DNA from: Hypsibius dujardini
Taxonomy: Eukaryota; Tardigrada; Eutardigrada; Parachela; Hypsibiidae
Assembly: GCA_001579985.1 (NCBI GenBank)
Contig: LRSR01011546.1
Span: 1-30,152, forward strand
Direction: 5' to 3'
Length of the DNA stretch: 30,152 bases
Within the stretch, counting starts at the first letter, position 1. Every line of letters starts with the position of its first letter. Of this stretch, positions 11,270-20,623 are shown piece after piece. A program made the translations under genes and the position numbers. Under the pieces are notes generated by a model that saw only the letters and a list, made by a program, of their open reading frames with translations, was not told where the DNA came from and searched no databases.

Positions 11270-11551
11270 GCACGAGGAAGGGGTCCTGGAATGGGCCACC
11301 CTGGATCAGAACTTCCAGACAGGCTTTGGCTTACACTAGGGTTCTAAACGACAGAATTATCGATAACCCCGGTGGAATGTGGATCAGATTTGAAGTTGTG
11401 AGAACATGTTTAAAAAACGAAATAATTGGACGGTTGGAAAAAATCTCACTATAGAACACGCTGACTATGCAGTGACTCATCTGTTTTCCATTAATTTGCG
11501 ACAGAGCGCCCCCTATCACTCGATAGCCCATTCCAGAGCCCTTCCCTCATT
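11270..11551. mobile_element. Possible small element with imperfect terminal inverted repeats
   Basis: GAGGAAGGGGTCCTGGAATGGGC near 11274-11297 reappears inverted near 11525-11547 (as GCCCATTCCAGAGCCCTTCC), about 20 of 23 positions matching. The interior has no coding potential. This could be a short non-autonomous element or chance; no target-site duplication was confirmed. Confidence 0.3.
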
Positions 11552-11953
11552 ATTTGAGCACGTTGGAATTGTTAACCAAATTAACTTCCATAGTCTTCTA
11601 ATAAACGTTCTCTTTTTACGGTGAAGTGTTTGGTTCGCTGATTTTATGCCGCTTTTTCCCTTCCAAATGGGCCATCACGGATGGGTGCGTCTACCTTTTC
11701 ATTGCTGTTTTACAGTTTACCGAACAAAGGTATCATAAAATTTGGGCCCGGCTGCGATTGCTGTTCCGTTTTGCGATTTTGAAGATTTTTGCTTTAATTT
11801 AAAGTCTTCAAGTGACCGATCGCTTTAATACCTATTAATTTCGTTAATTGATGTGATCCTTGCATACGTGCTTGGAGCTGTAAGCCGAATGTGGTTGCCC
11901 GTCTGTTGTGAAAAAGGTGTCTCGCAACATCAACGCTGAGTCGGGTGGATAAA

Positions 11954-12153
11954 GTGAGCGACAAAATTTAATCTAATGGAGGGTCCCGGAAATGGGCAAA
12001 AGGGGCGGGGCAGGGGTAATACTTGAACAATCAATCAATCAACTCCGCTCCGATTGCTCCGGAGCTCTGCTGATTGATTGGTTGATTGTTCAAGTATTGC
12101 ACCTGCCCCGCCCATTTCCGGGACCCTCCATTAGATTAAATTATGTCGCTTAC
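11954..12153. repeat. Foldback (long inverted repeat, arms about 85-90 bp)
   Basis: The left arm (about 11954-12042) and right arm (about 12072-12153) are near-perfect reverse complements: GTGAGCGACA.AATTTAATC, GGAGGGTCCCGGAAATGGGC, AATACTTGAACAATCAA. The centre is itself palindromic (GCTCCGGAGC). The left arm has a 9-bp extra AAAAGGGGC-like insertion. No open frame is present. It is consistent with a foldback MITE, but no target duplication was verified. Confidence 0.85.
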
Positions 12154-12839
12154 TGTATATTCTTGTGGTAACGACGACGAGTACTCTAGGAGGGTGTTTG
12201 TTTTTGCGATCTCAAAATTCACCTGCATGCGAGGTCTTTTTTTAGAATTTCTGACATGGGGGAGTCCACTGTAGATCGCGATCAGGTAATTGACTCGCTC
12301 ATCCACTTGTGTTTGCAGTGGACGAACTACTGCGCGTCGATACAGGACACACCATCCGTCGAAGTTATTTGTAGTGTCCGGGCCGAAAATTGGTGATTGA
12401 TGGTTTTGCCCGTCATGTTTGATGGTCACAGTCTCCGGGGCGACTACTCGTTTTGCACGTTTCGGTTTCGCCTACCAACCGCGCCACTATTAGCGACTGC
12501 TACAGACCAGAAGCCACACACTGGCGATCTTGCTGTGGGTGTGTTCGGAAATGTTGTGTCAGAGAAAGATGTCGAGAAGACTGCAAGAACATTCTCTTTT
12601 CTGCTTTTGAAAGATGTTTCAGCGACGTTTACTTGCGAGGAGTGTCTAAAATCGATTGAAATCACTGGATCTTCATGTAGTCAGCGGTTTTTTGTGTCGT
12701 TTCTGACGTGTGATCTTGCATTGTTTGCAGATTGGGACCTAATTCCGTCAACGTGAGCCTCCAGCACGGACATTTTTTGTGGTATGTTTGTGGCCAAATA
12801 TTTTCAGAGGACAGATTATGGGAATAGTTTTTTCAGACT

Positions 12840-13021
12840 GGTAGACATGGACAGACAGACCGATGAATATGCAGGGAGAGAGATAGACTGGCAGGCAGAC
12901 AGACAGACAGACAGATAGACAGACTGGCAGGCAGGCAGGCAGACAGACAGACAGACAGACATGCAGACAGACATGCAGACAGACAGACAGACAGGCCGAC
13001 AGACAGACAGGCAGACAGACA

Positions 13022-13054
<33 letters not shown>

Positions 13055-13072
13055 ACAAACAGACGGTGCAAG
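12840..13072. repeat. CAGACAGA/CAGGCAGG array, intergenic
   Basis: Tetranucleotide array of CAGA and CAGG units with ATGCAGAC interruptions, upstream of ZC2HC1. It ends in a pure GCAGGCAGGCAGG run near 13025-13055. Confidence 0.9.
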
Positions 13073-13801
13073 CCTCAGACATCGGTATGTTTATCAACAA
13101 ATCTCATTGAATTAGGCAAGAGAAATTTGCATTTTGATGCGTACTGATTCTGAAAAACGGAAGAGAGCAAAAATGATCGAGAGGAATTAATTAGATAAGA
13201 GAAGCAAGACCCTATCGAATGTTGTTTTTAGTTTCCTGTCACTTGGTCTGTTCCTGTAAGTCCCGTCTCTTGTCATTCGTTGATCGTCGTGTTGCAGGTA
13301 GCACCTCATCACACGCGCATTTTGATCGACCTGTTCCTATCGGGTCTTTCGTATTGGATTAGAGGACGACCGACCCACTGCGCGTTGTTTCAGAGTCAAG
13401 AGACACTATCATTATTGCCCGTCCTTCTCTCTCATTCTCATCACAGCCGGTCCGTTATCAGACACACGTCAATAATCGGCGCTGAAAACGTCTCCCGCTG
13501 CTGTCGGGCCTCCACACCTGATTACACCATACCACACCACACACACATGCCAATTCAAGGTGAAAAAATCTCGTCGGTATTGCCGTTGCGGATTCATCTC
13601 TTCCTCGTACTGTGTTGGATTACTCCTTCCCTCCTTCTCGTACGTGACATTTTTGCGCGCGAACACTCGCAGTAACTGCCCTCGCACTCGGGAGTCCTAC
13701 TTCCCCCCCCCCGCCAAGTCGAGTCATCACCTGCAAACCCGCTGGTTCTGTTGACGTATCGCCTGTTGTGATTGTGTGTGGAATATTATGTTTCACGGAC
13801 A

Positions 13802-14855
13802 ATGCTGCATAGCATGATGCGCGGCAAACGTGATGAGAATCCGCAGCATTCGATGGCGCCCCAATTACACTCGCCGGTGGTGGACTTCGACGAAGTGGCC
13901 ATCCGGCCGGCTCCGCAGAAGCCCTTTGAGACTGCGGAATCCCCCAATCGTGATCTGCTAGCCCTGAGCCCTTGTGATTACTGCGGACGGAAGTTCAACG
14001 CCACGAACCTGGTACGTGATTTTCGGAACGAATTCCCAACTTGTCTGTCTCTGTAATTTGTCTGACTTTTTTCTGGCTTTTTTTCTTTTGATTGAATGTC
14101 TGTTTGACTGTTTGTGATTGACGGAAGTTCAACGCTACAAACCTGGTACGTGATTTTCGGAACGAATTCCCAACTTGTCTGTCTCTGTAATTTGTCTGGC
14201 TTTTTTTCTGTTGATTGAATGTCTGTTTGTCTGTTTGTGATTGACGGAATGTCTCATGCTCCGGCGTGAAAGTTTCTTTTTGGTGTCTGGAACATGTTTT
14301 TTGCCCGTGTCTGTAGTAGCGACAAAGTTAATCAAGCAGACTAAGAGTTGTGGTAACTGACTTTGCAGTTTTTGTTACCAGTGCTAGAATCTTCACTTTC
14401 TGAAAAAAATGTGCTAAAAAACTTAGTTGACTGTAGTCGATCGCTTAGTCGATTATTAATGTGATGTCGGTCTCGTCTGGCCTCTGTCCATCTTTCATTC
14501 ATTTAGTGCTTATCGCCTGTTGGAGCTGTTGGCCTTAATGGAAGAGACGCAACCTTGAGTGATTCTTTGGAAAGTCTTCGGAGATTCTGGTCCACGTAAT
14601 TCCACGTTTTCATACACACAGCATTGAAAGTTAGATGCGCGTGTGAACTTTGCCTGAACGACGGACACAATTTTAGTGCCTTCTTATTGACAGTTTGCCG
14701 CCTTTAGTGCTTTCCCATACTAGTATAATTCTGTTTCTGTGTACGGGCAGGGTCGCTGCCTGTCCACTGCCGGAACGACATCATCTGCAAACTCTCTGGT
14801 GGAGGTGTGAAGTGGAGAGGCATTTAGTTCTGCGATGCGATTTACAGATTTACCA

Positions 14856-14928
<73 letters not shown>

Positions 14929-15993
14929 GCTCTCTCTCGCTCTCTCGCTCTGTTTAAGCCTGTCGGCAGTTGTGGACAGTAGCGCTTGCAGGGTTTGTTG
15001 TCACGGTTGGTTGGAGAATCCGAAAGAACACAGCGGCTGTCAAGTGGCTCTTCGGATCAAGAGAGCGTGTTGCGTTTTATGGACGATTACCGTTAAGACG
15101 CCGCGTGTTTTAGCATTTATTTACGGGCGACGAATGTTTTCGCTGCTGTGAAAGATTGGCCGGCTTCTGCCGCGACCGTTGCGGATACTTAATGTCCTGT
15201 CAGATTAATTGACCGCAACGGGCTATTAATTTATGTCTGGGTTTACGTACGTATTTATTTGTTTTCTGTCACATCAATCCCCCAACTGCTTGGTCAAAAT
15301 TGTGTCCCTGTCCAGCGTACGAGTCACTGTGACGTGGTTTTTTTGGCTTGCCATCCTTGGACGAGTCACTGTGGCGTGGTATTTCTGGCTTGCCATCCTT
15401 GGACAATAGATTTCGTGTACTCTTACCCTTTGCTTGGCTGTCTGTGTCCGCCTCTGCTTTCCTGTCTTACTTCTTTTGTATGTCTGAATCACATTATCCT
15501 CTAACTGTCAGTAATGAGAGAAATTATCTAGAACAGATGCGTTTTTATTTTTTGTTCAATACAAAGTTCTGTTTTGTCATGACTTTTTATTCTCATCCTG
15601 GAGAACCATTTTTTTATGCACAAATATGCACTTTTTGGTGCCGCAAAAGATCTGTGACGATCGGTTCGAAATCTTGTTTCTGCACTGCACATTTACCTTC
15701 ACGTGATTATAGTTCAGAAATCAATTTAGAACGGGTTTATCGGTTGATTCGGGAAAAAAGACCGACCACTTTATCACGCAAAACGAGCTTGTTCTTGGTC
15801 CTCTTCCTCGATCGTTTGATGCGATTCCGGGTTCTCCGTTGGCGTGGAGTGCGGAGAGGAGCGGGCGCTTTTTTTTTCGAGTACTTCCCACCCCCATCAA
15901 CTTGATTTGCCGGAATAGACCGAAGTACTTGTGTGGGCGGATGGATTACCGTACCTGCGCACCGTGGGTGGTCTGTCCTTCCTTCCTTCCTTC

Positions 15994-16024
<31 letters not shown>

Positions 16025-16570
16025 ATGCTGTTTAATTTTAAATATGCATCCTGTATCCCGGACGCGTTCGCGTTTGTGTACACCGGACGGATTAAGAGGG
16101 ATGGAGGATTATAAAACGGGACGCATTGCGCGGCAGGGGAACCGGATCGATGGCTTTTACGGCAGCGAAAGTGCTTTTGCTGCATGCGGTAACCTTCGAT
16201 CGGTTATCATTGTGTCCTGTGTGTGTGTGTGTGCCGTGTCTGTGTGTGTGTGTCGTGTCTGTGTGTGTGTGTTGACTGCAGCGGTACGCAGTAAGCGTTG
16301 GTGGGTCTTAGCTGTTTTCATGAGCAGAAGGTTAAATCATCGAGCTTTTCGATCGGATAGGCTCTAATGGGTTTTCGAAGAATTATCCCTCAGCGTATGT
16401 AAAACTGGGGAAGGTACATTAAAAAACATGGTAAATGATAGAGGGAATTGGAATTATAAGTGATGCTCACCGAACCTTTCTTTGAAGAAAATCAAAGATC
16501 ACGTTTATGTTTAAGTCAACCTTTAATAAATATTCGAAGTTCCTTCTGCGTCTTGTCTGTCTTCCGTCTT

Positions 16571-16603
<33 letters not shown>

Positions 16604-19600
16604 TCTGTCTATCTCTCTAGTGGTCTGTCTTATTTCCTGTCTTCTTTCGCTTGGTCTCTCTCATGTTCCCTTACAATTGACCGGCACGTATGGATTGTTT
16701 GTAGTTCGTTGTCTTAGCTTAATTTGGCCCTGCTTTTCAGAGTCGCCATGTGACTATCTGCGAACGACTTGCCCACAAGCCGAAGCGTGAAGCTTTCGCT
16801 ACAGGTAAAATAAGCCAATTTGATCATTGATCTGGCAGGTTACTTCTCATTTACTGGAGACTGCCAGCGGGCACTATATCCACCGGAAGTGGGGTGGTTC
16901 TTTAACTTTCCGTATTATTGCAGTTGCTCAACGACTCTCCCATGTTGCTCAGGAGGATTCCGTCAAGCCAGTCATTCGACAGATGATGGAACGGCGACCG
17001 CCGGCGGATGAGGAAAATAATAATCGACCTACTGATCACTTACCGAAAGCGTTGCGGAAAATGGGCGCGCCGGTCAGGAAGAAGAGCCCAGTTCGAGGTG
17101 GCGGCAGGACTGTAGGTCTCCTTTTTTTCTGTTTTGCTGCCATTTTGTGAGCTAGGCCATTCATCTGCCTGCCTGTCTGTCTGTCTGCCTGACTGTTGCT
17201 TGTCTGTATGTATGATTATTTATCTGTCTGTCTGCCTGACTGTTGCTTGTCTGTAAGTATGATTATTTATCTGTTTGTCTGCCTGACTGTTGCTTGTCTG
17301 TAAGTATGACTATTTATCTGTCTGTCTGCCTGACTGTTGTTCTGTTTGTCTCTACGCCTTACGCTTTGTGAGTCTCTCTGGCATTCTCTGACTGCTACTA
17401 CTGTAATTTGTCTGAACGCCTGTGAATCTGTCTATCTACTTATTATCGACCTGTTTTGTTTATCTGCAAGACGCTGCCTATATTTTATATGTAACTATGT
17501 CGGCGTTTCTCTCATCGTTGATGAACCTTCTCGGCTTTGGCTTTTACACTGAACCCCGAGCCATTGTGCGAAAACGGTTACCAGGCGTGATGATTTTCAC
17601 CTGATTTTCAGGGTGCGGATCTATTTCGGGAGCAGCAGAAAGGTGCGTGTTGCGTCTCCTTTTTAACTAATTTATTAGAACAGATCGATCGCATTCGCAA
17701 CAAAGAGCGCTAATCATTTCCCCCTGTAGGACATTCCAAGTGCGAGTTCTGCGAGCGCACCTTTCGGGAGGAAGCGTACGTGCGGCATGTTGATTTCTGT
17801 AAGACTCAGTACCTGTCCAAGCAGCGACAGCGTGGGAAGGAAGACCCGCGATCTGACCTTTTGAAGCGTCGCGTCCAGGTAACTTATAGCTTGATGTCTG
17901 TTTTTTTTTGGAAGAAACGGAAGGGCATCGTTGAAATGGCAAAGAGATTTGCGTGTATTAAAAGGATAAACAGATAAAGAATAAGCAGAAATTGCAGTCT
18001 GGATGGACGGTTAGATAACCAGCCATTCAATTTCACAACACATGCCGCATAAAAAAACAGTCGGCATAATGTGTGACCACATTTTCGGATTATTGGCAAA
18101 TTGACAGGCGAGCGGTAATGAAACAGACGAGTATCGACAGGATACAGACATCGCAGACAAAGGAATCGGTGAATCATAGGAAGATCATCCGTTAAAGGTT
18201 GTCTGTTGCCTCGCTTGCAGTATCGACCGCCCCTGCCCCGAACAAACAGCAAAGAATCCCCCATCCTTCCACGGAAAGCCGTCAGTGCCTTCTCATCGGA
18301 GCAAAAACCCGCTCGCCCGGCCGACCTGAAGATCCTCGGCAGCCAGTCCGCCATGGCACGAGTCAATCCGCGTCCTGCCGCAGCCGCAGCCGCCAAGACG
18401 CCGACCGGCCTCGACAAGCTCACCGGAAAACTTTCCAGCATGGTATTATCGGATTACAGCGGAGCTGGCGGAGCGGCAGCCGGTGTGAACGGACAACAAC
18501 GGCGCGCACGAATCATCACCCCCTGTCAGCAGCAGGAGCAGCGAACCTCCCCGAGTGATTATGGATCGGGTGAGTCGCTGCTCTTCCGCACCGGATCTGT
18601 GCGTGCTAAGCCCAACAATGGGGGTCCTTCAACAAGCGCCGCTACGTGCAATGGGATCAGCCGGCAGGTGGTGATGGGGAACAGTCATAAGGTGCATCAT
18701 AATGGTGGCGGTGGTGGTGCCGCGCCTCTGTTGCCAGAGTACGACGGCGGAAGTGGCGATGGAAGCTCGGTGGAGTCGCTCCTCTCCCGCACCGGGTCTT
18801 TGCGTGTCAAGGGAGTTTTCAATGCCAGCCCCGGCGGCGGCGGCTGTGGCAACGTGTTGCCCTCCAAATCGGTGGCTGTGGATAATGTGCATAAGATTTA
18901 TCATTCGGGGGATCTGTTGTCGCGCACCGGATCAGTCCGCTCGGGGAAGAAGGCCACTAGTGATGGGGGTGGAACTTCCATGCCGACCACGCCGGCGTCA
19001 GGGCTCTCCAAGACGCTGGGTTACTCCAGCGGTGGTCGATTGGAGCTGGAGGAAGCGATCCGCAGCAACGGAGGGAAGATTCGTTTGCACACCACTCCAG
19101 AACATTCCGGTGGGCAGAAGTCGATGGCGGAGGTTGCGAGAACCATGTAAGTTTAGACTTGCCTGCAGGGATCCATAGGCATGCTCGTTCTGTACGATAG
19201 AGTCAGTGTACTGAGGATTTTTCCAAGCAAATCGGAATTTAAACGGAAGTTTTGCTCTTCTTTTTTAGAATGAATCCGGCAGACAGGCCTTACCCTTTCA
19301 ACGTCGCTTCCGCACAGAAAGAAGAAATGATGCTCATCCATCGCAGTAACTCCGTCCGTGCCAAGAATTCCAGTGTCGATTCCTCATCTGTGGACTGGGA
19401 TAGTTTCCTGAAGCCGGCGGTTCTACGGACACCCGGCGGCGCAGACAAGGACGAGCATCGCCTGTTCCAGTGGGAAGGCGACCAGTACCGTGCTCCCCGA
19501 CAGCGGAACCCCGTCAAGCTGGCTGATTTCTCTCGCGACGAATCTCGCATGTAAGTTCCGACTCTTATCGTTGTCGATTTCGAATGACATGGACGCTTCA

Positions 19601-20285
19601 TAATAGCTCTCACATTTAGAAATGCGTCATCGGGGATGTCGCGCTCGAAGGGGTATTACGACGAGTCTTCCGCTGGGGATCAGCGAAATCGTGCACAGCA
19701 AGTCATCTCCGCCTCATCTCTCTCGGAAAGCTTGGAGGAGACAGGTATGTCGCCGTCTTTTGTCTGTTGGGTCTTTTGTCGTCGTAATTGTTTGATGGGC
19801 AGTTTGTGATTCGGCTTTTTAGTTACTTTGTGCGGGATTCGGTTTTGTAGAGCTGGTAGGAATTTCCCCGGAGGTTCTCAATTATTCATCTTTTTCTTTC
19901 GTATATAGAAGACAACTCTTCCGATAGCGTCAGCCCCGTTTCCGCCTCACTTATGGGCTCTACCAGCTCCGTCAAGAGCAGCAGCGCCATCGGCTCTTCC
20001 CTGTCGTCCGTGTACGGGCTGCAGCAACCGAAGCTTCAATCCAAAGCTGCGTCCAGTCCTTCTCCTCCGCGGTTTTGCCACAACTGCGGAAACGCATTCC
20101 CGATTGAGAACGCCTCCTTCTGCTGTCATTGCGGTATGAAATCTGTACAAGGGCACTCTAGGGAATCTTCCAGGAAGATTTCGACTGTAGAAACTCATGC
20201 GACGTTTCGCTCTTGCAGGTATGGCTCGATTGGTGACACGAATCCCGATCTATTAACGCACACCGTCTGGCTACGCATCTTTTGA
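13802..20285 (+). CDS. ZC2HC1: ZC2HC1-type C2HC zinc-finger protein (745 or 783 aa)
   Basis: Nine exons: 13802-14011, 16741-16804, 16924-17111, 17612-17642 (31 nt), 17730-17878, 18221-19146, 19269-19550, 19620-19744, and 19909 to the end. The ATG is the first in frame after a stop at 13769-13771, with no AG between them. Two identical-spacing C-x2-C-x11-H-x3-C fingers are visible: C58, C61, H73, C77 (split across exons 1 and 2) and C169, C172, H184, C188. A final CHNC...CCHC knuckle (C715, C718, C731, C733) matches the C-terminal zinc knuckle I recall from human ZC2HC1A. Between them is a Ser/Gly-rich disordered region with three LLxRTGS repeats (near residues 333, 401, 447). The last exon may contain an 85-nt intron (20134-20218). 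If spliced, the protein ends at 20256 (745 aa); if retained, at 20285 (783 aa). The molecular function of this family is not well established. Which of A, B or C it resembles most is undecided. Confidence 0.85.
13985..14258 (+). repeat. Tandem duplication of ZC2HC1 exon-1 end plus splice donor
   Basis: The stretch from ACGGAAGTTCAACGC through the donor CTGGTACGTGATTTTCGG and about 100 bp of intron is repeated starting near 14123. A partial third start (TGTGATTGACGGAA) lies near 14237. The unit is about 135 bp. The second copy keeps the donor GGTACGTG. The two coding differences (GCC/GCT, ACG/ACA) are both synonymous in the exon's frame. Confidence 0.9.
14862..14951. repeat. (CT)n dinucleotide repeat in ZC2HC1 intron 1
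   Basis: Long pyrimidine run of CT units interrupted by CG and TTT. It lies within the 2.7-kb intron 14012-16740. Elsewhere in that intron there are a 42-bp duplication, (CCTT)n, (CA)n, (TG)n and TCTG runs and no recognisable gene. Confidence 0.95.
15319..15402. repeat. 42-bp perfect-period tandem duplication
   Basis: ACGAGTCACTGTG...CCATCCTTGG at 15319-15360 is repeated at 15361-15402 with about four substitutions. It lies in ZC2HC1 intron 1. Confidence 0.93.
15976..16022. repeat. (CCTT)n and (CA)n microsatellites
   Basis: About four CCTT units (15976-15993) run straight into about 14 CA units (15994-16021). A broken (TG)n run follows at 16217-16274. All lie within ZC2HC1 intron 1. Confidence 0.95.
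16560..16612. repeat. Short TCTG run before ZC2HC1 exon 2
   Basis: TGTCTGTCTGTCTG-type run about 130 bp upstream of the exon-2 acceptor at 16739-16740. Confidence 0.85.
17165..17340. repeat. 47-bp tandem array in ZC2HC1 intron 3
   Basis: GACTGTTGCTTGTCTGTA recurs at 17191, 17238, 17285 and (partially) 17332, exactly 47 bp apart. Linkers are TATGATTATTTATCTGTCTG. A minisatellite that grew out of TCTG simple sequence. Confidence 0.93.
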
Positions 20286-20623
20286 CCTTTAACTGTATTT
20301 ATTGCTTCACAAGGGGAATAACGCTTAGACGTCCAGATTCTACTTGTGATTGCTTCCGGAAAGGATGATTTAATTTTTTGCCAAATTTCATAATTTTTTG
20401 CCGCAGTTTTTTCAGTGCGTCTCTTTATTTTGTTTCTCTCTCTCTCTGTTTCTCCTCCGCCACTTTGTGCAGCTCTCCAGTGTGAGATTTTGATTTATCT
20501 GCCTCTAAGGAACGCTGCCTTTTGTACAAGCAAAGAAGTCGTTACTGTTTAAGGAAATTTAAAGAATCAAAATTGAGCTCCCTTTTTGAGCTCCCGTTTT
20601 TGAGCTCCCGTTTCCGGCGTTCG
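20286..20623. other. Convergent 3' gap between ZC2HC1 and SUN genes
   Basis: About 340 bp with no gene. TTTATT at 20424-20429 is an AATAAA polyadenylation signal on the minus strand, about 200 nt past the SUN stop. A second lies at 20298-20303. There is a short CT run near 20438-20450. A TTTGAGCTCCCG motif is repeated two to three times at 20582-20611. No clear plus-strand signal for ZC2HC1 was found. Confidence 0.5.

Larger units (their letters stand above)
8982..13801. other. 4.8-kb divergent intergenic region (MTMR9 / ZC2HC1)
   Basis: No convincing gene. It contains the 74-bp array (9863-10195), the 15-bp CRE-like array (10589-10678), a possible TIR element (11270-11551), a foldback (11954-12153) and a CAGA array (12840-13070). 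Nothing distinct was seen in 8982-9860, 10200-10580, 10700-11260, 11560-11950 or 12160-12830. 13071-13801 should hold the ZC2HC1 promoter and 5' UTR, including a run of about 9 C at 13704-13712. A 172-codon frame (9069-9587) shows no family resemblance and no splice-linked partners. Confidence 0.6.

Noticed and set aside
12136-12756. Overlapping frames on both strands (97 and 119 codons)
   Set aside because: No family resemblance, mutually overlapping, and adjoining the foldback element.
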